Shown here in pieces: positions 34,388-44,152 of a stretch of DNA of 64,000 nucleotides. Origin of the DNA: Rhynchonema sp. JSB1_4 (taxonomy: Eukaryota; Nematoda; Chromadorea; Monhysterida; Xyalidae). The notes under the pieces were generated by a model. That model did no database searches, was not told the DNA's origin, and was given only the letters and a program-made list of their open reading frames with translations. Where the stretch lies: contig JASAMV010008534.1 in assembly GCA_030248065.1 (NCBI GenBank), forward strand, positions 1 to 64,000. The letters are read 5' to 3'. How positions within the stretch are numbered: the first letter of the stretch is position 1; every line of letters begins with the position of its first letter. Both the position numbers and the translations under genes were made by a program.

Positions 34388-36803
34388 TCATTTCTTTTCC
34401 TCCGGTTCGACTTTTTGATGCCACATTTTGTACATTGATCGCATCAGGGCTTCGGTGATCGAGTACGGGTCAGCGTTGGCCGACGGACGACGGTCCTCGA
34501 AGTAACCGCATTTCTTCAGTGCAACCTGACAAATTTAGTTCGAATTTTGAAAGTGAATAATAGTTTGAATTTGCCAGGGCCCTTATACCGGCATGGGAAT
34601 GCGCACGGATGCACCACGATTGGCGACGCCGTACGTGTATTTCTTCATCGAACTCGTCTCGTGCTTGCCTGTCAGACGACGTTTGTTGTCCTCGCCTGAA
34701 GTATGAAACCTCACCAAGTTGGGAAATGATTGAAATAACATAAGGTGGTTTTTGGTGCACGGTGCCGTACCTCCGCGTGGATCGTACTTCTCGAGACACA
34801 CGTCATGGTATTCACCGAGACGGTGCACTGCTTCTTCGATAATCCTGCAACTATTGCCAATCAGCTGATGTTTCACTGTCTGGGTACCAGGGTGACTCAC
34901 GGAAATCCGCCCGCAGCACGCATCTGTTTGGTGCTCACATTCGTGTGCAAGCCCGCACCGTTCCAATCGCCTTTGATCGGCTTCGGGTCGAAACTGACCA
35001 CGACATCGTGCGCCTCGGCGATTCGATGCAACAGGAAACGCGACATCCACATTTGGTCACCCATGTTGATGCCTGTATATACAATATATGAGGGTGGTGA
35101 AACATCACGTCTGCGTTGTAGCCGGCATGAAACTTGTTGATCGGATGGGGTGGTCGATCACGTGACATTTTTGACATTGAGGTCAGCAAGTTTGGAAAGT
35201 TCTTTTACGTTGGTTGAAATTGGTAACATCAGCGAATTTGTACTCAAAATTCGAAAAGTCAGGTGTTCAAGCAAACCGTTCTTCAACTTTGATATGTACC
35301 GGTCATTGACTTGACTGCTAAACGGGGTAAACTAATAGTATCAGAAGTGAAGGGCCCTGTCCAATCCTAACCTTCGCATGGTCCGACTTGATACTCCCAC
35401 TGACCAAGCAGCACTTCGGCGTTTTCGCCCGAGATGTTGATTCCGGCACAGAGACAGGCTTTGTAGTGGTCCTCGACGATCGCACGTCCGGCCACACGAT
35501 CCGCGCCTACGCCGCAGTAATACGGACCCTGAATTGGAAAGGTAACTAGCTCATTCACAACCAAAGGATAATCGGCGATTCGAGTTTGAACACTTGGTGA
35601 TCGAAGAGGATTTGCTTCGGGCACGTGACGTTTTCGTGCGCTTAATTAATAGCTTTAGAAAAAGTAGCTGATGGCACTAATTTCGACTAGTGTAAAAATT
35701 GATCCCTGTCAAGCTGCACTAACGAGCAACTTGTTGTCAAAATTAGTCTCGAAAACAGTCACATGACAGTTGCAACCGATCACGAAGTTCTAATCTACCG
35801 GTTCCAGATCATCGAACGTGAGACTGGCTTTGAAGGCAAGGGGATCGGGATCGAAATATTGAAATCTCACCTGAGGTGCAGCATGAGCGCCATTCTTGGG
35901 CCATCCGAGCGGCACCTGGTAGTGTTTGTCGAACAGCGTGTACTCCTGCTCCATGCCGAACCAGGGGTGGTCGTCCTTGACACGTTGCATCACTTTGTTG
36001 CACGAATGACGTGTGTTGGTCGGGATCGGGTTGCCTTCGGGGTCGTATGTGTCGCACAGAATCTGCAGTGAACTGACCTTGATTGAATCAGTGACATTGA
36101 ATCAAACACTGAGTTTTGATCATGCATGACTGCATTAGAAAAGTTGTTTCGAAAGCATGAATCCGTGCAATCCCCTCCTTCCCACCGACCAATTTGTGTG
36201 GTTGTCCCCTGAGCGGGTCATTGAACATGGCCACCGGTTTCAAGGTCACATCCGAATTCTTGCCCGTTGCCTGTCCGGTGCTGCTGCCATCGTAGTTCCA
36301 ATCGGGCAGTTCATTCACCGCTGTTGGTGTGTCGTCGAGGGTGCGCGACTTGGCACGCACGTTCTCCAACGTACCTGTCAGTGAGGGCAGGGGGTTAATT
36401 TGGAATATTGCCGCCGTGCCCATGAGCGTGAAGATAAAGTGTCTTACACCACTACTTGACTCGTTTAGAGGTAGATCAATAATAAATGCTAATGCGGCAG
36501 CTTGTTAGGTTGCTCGAATTCATTACGTACGCGCAAAATTTGCGCTATTAAGAAACATCAGCCAACCGACCGCCGTAGCGTTAACATTGCATGGGCAATC
36601 GACTGATGCTTAACACCAGAGTTTCCATGTCCGATCGCTCTGATGACGGCCCCGGCAGCATTAACTCTCATTTGATAACCAGTCGGCCGGTATCGTTCTT
36701 GAAATTTATTATGGCGAAACAAAACAATCACCAAACTGTCAATCCAAACGTAGCAGGCAATGGTCTTGTGATGTGGGAACAGTACTTCGGCCAGGGTACG
36801 CAT
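34388..36803 (-). CDS. Glutamine synthetase (GSII, eukaryotic type)
   Basis: Makes glutamine from glutamate, ammonia and ATP in the cytosol. Eight exons, 5' to 3' on the minus strand: 36803-36737, 36374-36190, 36062-35871, 35528-35372, 35072-34901, 34844-34771, 34695-34589 and 34525-34388, for 363 aa, the standard length of the eukaryotic enzyme. Seen in order: [27 protein letters not shown] (beta-grasp), [14 protein letters not shown] (metal-binding glutamates), [39 protein letters not shown] and [23 protein letters not shown]. All introns are GT-AG and all phases close. The ATG at 36803 is the first in frame; TTG codons upstream are not starts. The sequence is intact and presumably functional. 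Confidence 0.96.
34867..34875 (+). promoter_or_regulatory. Ruby-like motif TGATGTTTCA (glutamine synthetase intron)
   Basis: Exact 10-mer in intron 34845-34900, antisense to the minus-strand gene. Confidence 0.5.
35098..35106 (-). promoter_or_regulatory. Ruby-like motif TGATGTTTCA (glutamine synthetase intron)
   Basis: Exact 10-mer in intron 35073-35371, sense to the minus-strand gene. Confidence 0.5.
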
Positions 36804-37198
36804 GATGATGGATGTAGTTGTTGTCAATTGGCTTGAGTCGGTTCAGATGTTCGTTGATGATCGGTGGAAAGTCAGAAAGAAAGTCGTTGAAATCAAATAA
36901 TGATAAAACTTGAAATAATCTTCGCTTATATACTCACCGGTAGGTAGAAATGCGGTATAATACATCGTGGACGAGCGTGACATGTTCTGCTTGACCGAAT
37001 TAAAAACATTAAAAAAGTAAAAGTAGGCAAAAATTCACTGACTTTCATCTCAACTCTTTTCCTCCCCCGTCTTATTTCTCTTTAATCTCATATTCATATG
37101 GATCGTTTGCAACTTTGCAATTGTAATTTTTCAAGCAAGTTATCTGGTCAGTGAATTAAGTGAACCCCCTTGGCCCTTGTATATAGGTTTTCCCGGTT
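36804..37198. other. Spacer upstream of glutamine synthetase
   Basis: Presumed glutamine synthetase promoter (minus strand). No repeat or ORF recognised. Confidence 0.4.
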
Positions 37199-37930
37199 TT
37201 CGTTTGGAGGGGGATGTTAGAATCGGGCCGGGTGCCCTCGACCCGGCCCGGCCTTGGCGTTCAAATCCATCTCAAAGCAAAACATTGGTCAAACTTTTTA
37301 GGAATAGACATCAGACACGCGAAAATGGCCAATCGAGATGAGCAGGAGAGCCGACAATGCGGCAGCACCAGACAACGAGGGGACGAGCGGGAGCATCTTG
37401 GTGAATACCAAGCTGATATTGTTCCCGAAACCGCTGCGGTAACGTCATCAGCGAACACCAACGGTGAGTATTTTTGGGACGGATTCGCGGCCAGAGATCG
37501 CAAGCGCGATGTTGGACTTTTGGCTCGGGCCGGGCCGGAGATTTGGAGGCTTTTTTTGTCAAAAATACTAAGATTTCTGACCGTTTCGGCAAGTAAGCGG
37601 TCTTTGTCTATCTGACAACGTTTTCATTGAAAGCAATCATTTTTTCACCAAAAAATAGGTTAAAAAATTGCAAAAATTATGACCAAAATCGGATAAAAAT
37701 GTGACCCAAAAAATTCGGGCCGGGCCGGGCCGAGCTTTGGCCACCTCGGGCCGTGAGGGGCCGGGTTTGGCCGGCCCGATTGCGACCTCTGTTTACGGCT
37801 ATGTTCTGACATTTACGAAGAACGGGCCGGGCAAAGTCGGTCCGGCCCGGTCGACAGAAAAGCTGGCCCGGCCAGGGGAGGGCTCAAGGTAGGTAGGCCC
37901 GGCCTGTTTTGGCTCGAGGTCGGCTCGAAC
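37199..37930. repeat. GC-rich repeat block (GGCCGGGCC-type)
   Basis: GGGCCGGG-type runs occur at both edges (37230-37260 and 37715-37910) around a more ordinary core, suggesting inverted-repeat-like ends of an undefined element. The frames here are composition artefacts. Confidence 0.4.
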
Positions 37931-38028
37931 AGTTTTCAAGGGTCGAAATTTAAAAGTCGATAAGTCGAAAAATTGCAAAAATTTTCCGTGTGTCTGCGGG
38001 ATGGTCGTTTCGTCAAAACGACGCCTAA

Positions 38029-38434
38029 GTATACTTGCGTATTTTTCCGCAAAATATATTTTTGGAAAAAAACCGTTTTTTTTCCAAATATTTTTCCAGT
38101 ACTTAAGGATACCGATTGCCCAAAAACGCCTATTTTGGAGAAAATTTTGTCGGGAAACGGCATGAAACACGCTAAAAATGCACTTGGAGATTAAAAAGTG
38201 CTCATTTTGAACTGTTGAGCACCGATTTACATTGGTTTTGACAACATCCTTTCGCAACCCTTGAAAATATCTCGGAAATTTTTGGAAAAAAAACCGTTTT
38301 TTTCCAAAAGTTGTCACTTGGAAAAATTTCCGGAAAAAATAAAAACGTATTTTTCCGGGCCTCGGAAAAAAACGGTTTTTTTTCGGTTTTTTTTCCGAAA
38401 AAAAAAACGTTTTTTTTCCGGCCCGCAAGTATAC
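38029..38434. mobile_element. MITE with GTATACTTGCG ends and GCCTAA target duplication
   Basis: 406 bp bounded by GTATACTTGCG and CGCAAGTATAC, flanked by direct GCCTAA copies at 38023-38028 and 38435-38440. Internally it has several A/T-run palindromes around GGAAAAAAACCG and CGGTTTTTTTTCC. No coding capacity. Confidence 0.7.
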
Positions 38435-38534
38435 GCCTAAGATGTCAAGAATTAGCATATTGAAATGCGCGAAGCGTTTGTTTCATAAATGGAAATTTCC
38501 CTCGGATGATACCGGGGTACTGTACCCTGCAGTG

Positions 38535-39266
38535 GTGTCGTTGAGAAATCGAAATTTTCCCATACCCAGCCCAATTTTCGGGAAATTTCCCATACATACC
38601 CCCAAAAATCAAAAATTTCCCATACCAGGAGGTTTCTCCAAAAACTCAAAAAATTCCCACACCCGAGGGTGGGGGTTTTGAAAAAATGGCCCCAAAAATC
38701 TTCTAAAAGTGCCAAAAATTGGTTTCAAAAGTTCTTGAAACAGAGTTTTTTTGCGGCAGCAAGCGATTTTGGACATTTTTGGATGAAAAATGGTCAATTT
38801 TGGTACTTCTCGGGGTCAAAAAGTTATTTCTTAGGGGTGCTTGTTCCAAAAGTGAAAAATTTCCCATGCCCGGCCGATTTCCCATACCAGGGGGCAGTGT
38901 AGTGGCAGGCAAATGGTTGCAAGGTACCCTTGGGGGGATGGATCCAGATGGTTGCAAGGTACCCCCCTACCCAGCCTCCGGAAGGTTGCAAGGTACCCCT
39001 GAGGTCCGAAAAAAGGGTGTTTTTTTGCATGCATTGTACTGCAAATTTGGCCGAAAGACTGGTACTTTTTTTGCATTTTGGCCGGAAATTTGCCTAAAAT
39101 ACCTATTATATGGAGGTTTGCGCGCGGAGCGCGCGATTTTTTGGGGTTTTGAGGTCGAAAAACACCCATTTTTACCTATAAAAACCATAAATTGGTGGTT
39201 GCAAGGTGCCACTGGTATTGCAGCCACTACACTGCTAGGGGTAACCCCCCAACCCCCTAACGATAC
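38535..39266. mobile_element. Interspersed repeat with GTGTCGTT ends (copy 2), interrupted by a hAT-like MITE
   Basis: Reverse-complement relative of 9678-10068. The left part (38535-38894) and the short right part (39235-39266) correspond to one contiguous copy in PLOD; between them sits a 340-bp insertion. Long frames across it (over 200 aa) have no family resemblance. Confidence 0.65.
38895..39234. mobile_element. hAT-like MITE inserted in another repeat
   Basis: Ends CAGTGTAGTGGC and GCCACTACACTG. Flanked by CCAGGGGG and CTAGGGGT, which agree at 6 of 8 positions. The empty site in the PLOD copy (CCAGGGGT on that strand, 9702-9709) supports an 8-bp duplication. Confidence 0.7.
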
Positions 39267-39758
39267 CACTGGTATTGAAAAAAATACCCAGACTTTTGGG
39301 AGGGGGGAAATCCGATTTCGGGGGGGGGGGGGTGGACGGGAAGAAATTTTAGGGGAATATGCTGTACCACACCACTCTCGCGAGAATTCAATTTTTGTAC
39401 GGAAAATGTGCATAAATCGCCAGGAGCCCGCAAATGTTTGAACTTTTGATCGATTTTGACCCGATTTTGGCCATTTTGGACCAAAAAAGGGCACTTTTGG
39501 GCTGGGGTGAAATTTTGGAAAAATTGGGGGAGATACCGTACCAGAGAGCGGGAGATCCTGTACCTCAGCGCGGGGGGCACATACCGTACCCGTACAGGCG
39601 AGGGGGAGATACTGTACCTGTGGGGGTCCCCCCATCCCCCAGCCACAGCACTGCGGCCAATCGGTCAGTGTCAGTGATCAATAATGCATCTTTTAGTTTC
39701 GTCCAGCGGCGAACGTGATACCACACACACGCACAATGATGACTTTGCATCGGCAAGA
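39267..39758. other. G-rich repeat-like sequence upstream of the orphan gene
   Basis: Holds a poly-G run (39319-39332) and several GGGGGAGATAC / GTACCTG-type short repeats at 39525-39630. No gene. The downstream edge should hold the promoter of the next gene; an upstream ATG at 39737 opens a short frame that stops at 39762. Confidence 0.4.
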
Positions 39759-42700
39759 ATGACGGCTGCCGATGTGGAAGGTTATTCTCATTTTTATGTT
39801 TTTATTCGAGTTCACCTCCGTCCATTCTGTATTGTTTATTCAGCCGGTGCCCCACCAGCGCAACGTCGTCGTTTGTGCAATTGTCGGCACGGTCAGCCAC
39901 CATCGTCAGATGCACAACAACGACCACAAGGGCAGCAACAACAAAATGGGGATCACCCGCGACAGCCGAATCAATTGGACATGGTACAAGGTAAAGCAGA
40001 TAGATTGGGTACAAGCACAAACAGGTGTCAATTATACTGCGTGCAAATTTTATTGCCGTGCCAAGTAAACGAGTTTATGCATCTGCCTTTGCCTGCCACT
40101 ATCGGTTGAACGACTGTCGTAGCGTTTACGTACATACAGTATTTCAAACAGTGTTGTATTCGTGTTATTGTGTTAATGCTCCATAGGGCCAACAGCCGAT
40201 TAGAATTTGGCCGCCAGTGTGGACAATAACCGATCAGTCGCATTCGAATGTCCACTGTACGACTGTAGTGACCTCACATCGGCCTGTGGGGTTGGCTGGA
40301 CCGGTTAAGCGTGAGCGTGATAGATTTGCGTCTGGTCACTGAAGGAGGCAAAAACACTGGGGATCGGAATTTGATGTACCTACCACCATCCACACCCATT
40401 ATTCCCACAGCCACACAGCTTTGAAAACCCCACACACCCACACATTTGATGAAAAATTCCGCACCTCCACACAGTTGCTGAAAAAACCCACACCAACATC
40501 TTTAGACTTTGAATAGAACAAGCTGCTTGTTATCGAACGTTTTAACTTTCTATCGCGAAAAAATTGCTCAGTATGTATGAGTCCAGAAAAAATGCCGATT
40601 TTTGTGATTGAAACGCAGAGAGGCATGGTTTACGATTTGGATTTGTGAGAAGTAGGTACTCAACAACCCCGTTCGGGTTTTGTGCGAGGTTAGTATGCCT
40701 GCCCCCCCCAGCCACTACCGCGCAAGTTTCCAAAATAGAGCACTGGTGTAGCTGGGGAGTGGGGGCTCCCAATAGGTTCAGTAGGTTGCGATGTTTGGCT
40801 CAAAATGGTATAAAATCTGTATTTTTCACTCCAAATAGGCGAAAATCGCGCTCTGCGCGCGGAAATTAGCGTTTTAGAGTACATTTTCACCAATATTTAG
40901 ACCTAAACAATTTTGTTCCCCCCCCCTAGCTCGGCCGGTACAGTAGGTAGGTTGCCTGGGTAGCTACACCACTGATCCAAAGTATATGATGATTATGCAG
41001 GGACGGAACAAGCCAAGCGTTCGTTCATTCGTGGTCTCGTTCTGGCGCCGACCTTGCGGCACAGTTGCACCCAACAGCCGGGAAGCGAGGTGAGTGATAC
41101 TTTGGGGTTTAACGATTTCCAACTGAAAAAAGAAAATATAAACGATTGCAGCCGAACAGTCATTACCGTGCTAAGCTGTGCCCGAGCGTGTGGTGCGTCA
41201 ACTGCCTGGCCGGAGACGTACAGCAGCAAGCACAACCACATCTCACCTATCAACCTCGGTCGCTCAAAGAGACGGCCGCGTTGAAGATTTCACTCGATTA
41301 CTTCAAACACAGAGCGCTGAATAATGCCGTGTCGAGGGGCATTCCCGATCTGTGAGTGCTTGCTGGTTACGCACTGCATTTCGTTGGCTGTTGTGGCCGC
41401 CGATAACAATTCGAGCCGATTACCGTGCTTGCTGATCAGATTGCATGACTTTTTTGATTCAACGACGTTTCAATATTGTTGCTGCCACGCCGCCAGTCTC
41501 CAATGTCCTCAATTCAAACAATTTACATGACATGTGGATCTAATCCTCCGGATCCAATCACAAAATTGTTGCACTTGTTCTCATTGTTCTATCATCTGCA
41601 TTCTTCTCAGGATGCCGGTATGGCCCAACTGGGTTCCTCCATCGATCTGTCAACTGGTCAAAGACTACGCTGCCGGAATGTGGCGCTGGTCAGTGCGATT
41701 GGAAATCGTTCAGAATTGTGTTTTATTCTTCTCTTGATGCTAGTCAGCAAAAAAGTGCCAACCACAGCGAGGTCTATTATTTCGTGAACGCAACAGGTAC
41801 AACACGCACCTGTTCATGATCGTGCCACAAGACCAACTGCGATGTTTCGTGTCTCGTCTGCATTGGCGTGAACCTGGCGTCGTTGATGAACTGGCCACTG
41901 CCAATATGGTTGCTCATTCGCAAGGCGTTGCCACTGATATACGGTTGGTGGGGGATTAATATCGACTGAAATATAATGGTGCTGGGCAAAGTTGGCTGAA
42001 AATGGTTGCGCAAAGTATCAGGAATGGTATGTTTGCTGCGCACTTGTTTTTTTTTACATGGCGTCATACATAGATTGGGAAAGAGTGTGAAATCTGTCTT
42101 CTGAAATGAACACAGACTGATTTGCAGCTACGCATTTATGTTCGGTTACGGATTGGATGAAAAGTCGCCGGAAGTATACGAGCAACTCCGACAGTATTTC
42201 GGTGAGGTACCGATCGACCATCAACGGTTGTTCTTCCAAGACTGTCGACATCTGGCGTTGTGCAGTCTGCGCGCACAGTCAGTTTTTACATTTTACTTTG
42301 TTGTATATTGTCCAAGAATTTTATAGTATAGGCAATCCATCGGCTCATGGCACTTTTTATACACACAACGCATGCAGCAGCGCACGCCATTTCTAAACAA
42401 AATGTATGTACACTTTGAACGAGTGGCATATTTTGATGGCCGCTTTATATTTTACTCGGCTTTAAAGCTGCTGGTTAACAACCTTTCCGCCTAACAAAAA
42501 CAAACCACCCACACCCCACAAAAAAACCAATAAAAATAATCAAATTTTAAAAAATTTATATATAAAACTTTAATTAGCTGCTTGACATGACACTTTTCTG
42601 CACTGTTGCAAAATTTGGGGATGTTTCAACGGATAACTGCAGAGCATATGCATTCATTGACGGCAATTATGTAGCGTGCAGCCTGTGCGTGTTGAGTGCC

Positions 42701-42914
42701 ATGAGCTGGCGGATTGCCTGTACATAGTGTTCCCTCACCCTGTGTTCATGCTCAGTAAATGGCCTTACAGTACATGCGCCGTTAACCTTGCAGCTATTCG
42801 GACCGTATGTTGGCGCACATCGGTGCTGAGTTGCACGTCAGCTTTGATCCTAACATCGCCCATCAGCAGCAACAGGCACAACAAGCGCAGAATGTTGAGC
42901 CACCACCACCGTAA
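39759..42914 (+). CDS. Unrecognised eight-exon protein
   Basis: I do not recognise this family. Eight GT-AG exons close in frame: 39759-39780, 39844-39990, 41001-41089, 41152-41351, 41611-41688, 41797-41943, 42128-42277 and 42794-42914, for 317 aa. The N-terminus is Gln/Pro-rich and has RRRLCNCRHG. A Cys-containing segment follows (KLCPSVWCVNCLAGD), then a helical stretch (SLKETAALKISLDYFKHRAL) leading into PVWPNWVPPSICQLVKDY, loosely reminiscent of a SOCS box but too weak to assign. Then come MIVPQDQLRCFVSRLHWREP and YAFMFGYGLDEKSPEVYEQL, and a Gln/Pro-rich C-terminus. There are no signal peptide or membrane segments. The codon-like third-position mix and clean splice phases argue that it is real. 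The start at 39759 is tentative because exon 1 is very short. Confidence 0.7.
40740..40973. mobile_element. hAT-like MITE in an intron of the orphan gene
   Basis: Terminal repeats CACTGGTGTAGCT (left) and AGCTACACCACTG (right) bound about 230 bp. A GCGCG-type palindrome lies inside (about 40847-40862). No clear target duplication found. Confidence 0.5.
42329..42720. mobile_element. TA-flanked MITE (copy A)
   Basis: Ends TAGGCAATCC...CTCATGGCACT and AGTGCCATGAG...GGATTGCCTG, with TA on each side (42327-42328, 42721-42722). Mirror relative of 47816-48097. It carries a GATGTTTCA motif at 42620. Confidence 0.7.
42620..42628 (+). promoter_or_regulatory. Ruby-like motif GATGTTTCA (inside a MITE)
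   Basis: Exact 9-mer within MITE copy A in the last intron of the orphan gene; the other MITE copy has AATGTTTCA. Confidence 0.35.
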
Positions 42915-44152
42915 CCGAATAGCAATCACAATTGAAGAATCGTGTTTATGCACGCAGCTTTTTTTCATTTTGGATTTCTGTTTTTTCGGGTTGCTGATTC
43001 TTGTGCTTTTGTTTCTGTGAGTGAAACTGTAAGATATCACGTGAGCGGGAATGAGCTGCGGACATTTGACCTTTGACCTGTTCTTCTTGGTCTTGAGGAA
43101 AACCGTAAATGACTGTTGGTTAAGTCGTCACTTGCTGAGATCTGATAAGATGTGTGTCGATCTTCTCGTGTAATTTTACTTTTTCGAATTACTTGTGTGT
43201 TTTTTTGTGTTTTCTTCTTCATGTTCTCGACGTGTTCCATTTTTCGGTTCTCCTGATCTTGCCGCATCGAGCTGATGCTTGTGTGTAAAACTATATCTGT
43301 ACGTAATCTCGATAGGTATTCATGTTGCGCTTAATGTTTCTTGAGCCATTACCGCAAGTTTACTAGTTGACGCTTGCGATTTGTGCAAGGCTACAAAGTG
43401 TCAAAAGAATCCACAGGTCTTATTGTACAGCAACCAGTTGTCTTGTCGCTTAACATATTGTTAACAGCGAATTTTATGGCTTTGTATTCGTACCGGTTAT
43501 CACTACTTATGAAGTGACGGTGGATTTAGGTATTTGTGTGCATTTTATCGCTTCTGGTGTAACTTGTGTACTTATCTGTATTTGGGTATGGATTTGCGGT
43601 GTGGCGAGAAACTGTAATTTAGGTGCGGATTTGATTTATTCTTCCGTGCATTTTTGTCGTTAAGTAGCGTTTAACTTCCTGTTTTTTTTGTGTATCCCCG
43701 TTATCGCACACCAGGCCTGGTGACCAACTTGTACATGCTTGGTTAAGGTTTTGTTTCACTTGGACTTGGATTACTTTGCTAAAAGTTCATACGCGTACAA
43801 CTTGAGAGGACCCTGTTGTTACTGTTTGCACCTTATTTCCATGCTTTTCCTAACATCGATATGTGCTAAATGTTGCTTCATTTTTATTCAGTTCACAATG
43901 GTTGAGTAAAACTCAACTAAAATTAGACGCTATTCTATCATTCGTGTTTGCGATTATTTGATAGAATCATGTGCGTTTATGATTTAATGTCCTTGGCATA
44001 AAATGTCGAGCTGTCATTCAAGATCACTTTGATCCCGACCATGGGTAGTGAATTCCCGGTCCAAATTCATAAGGGACCAATATTCAATGGGTGATTTTAT
44101 AATCCCGTTTGCGAGTCAGTTGTAATTCCAGCTCTGCGTTCTGACATACAAC
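42915..44152. other. Spacer between the orphan gene and RBM19
   Basis: T-rich, no repeat ends or recognisable ORF. The final part must hold the RBM19 promoter. Confidence 0.45.

Noticed and set aside
37799..38458. 219-residue open frame on the minus strand (Phe/Lys-rich)
   Set aside because: It spans A/T-run palindromes of a MITE and a GC-rich repeat; composition explains the open frame and no family is recognisable.
38719..39635. Two long overlapping open frames (240 aa plus, 222 aa minus)
   Set aside because: They run through a repeat and its nested MITE without respecting element borders, are Pro/Gly-rich and resemble no protein.
41611..41787. SOCS-box assignment for the orphan protein
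   Set aside because: Spacing and central position do not fit well and key BC-box residues are not clear, so no function is claimed.
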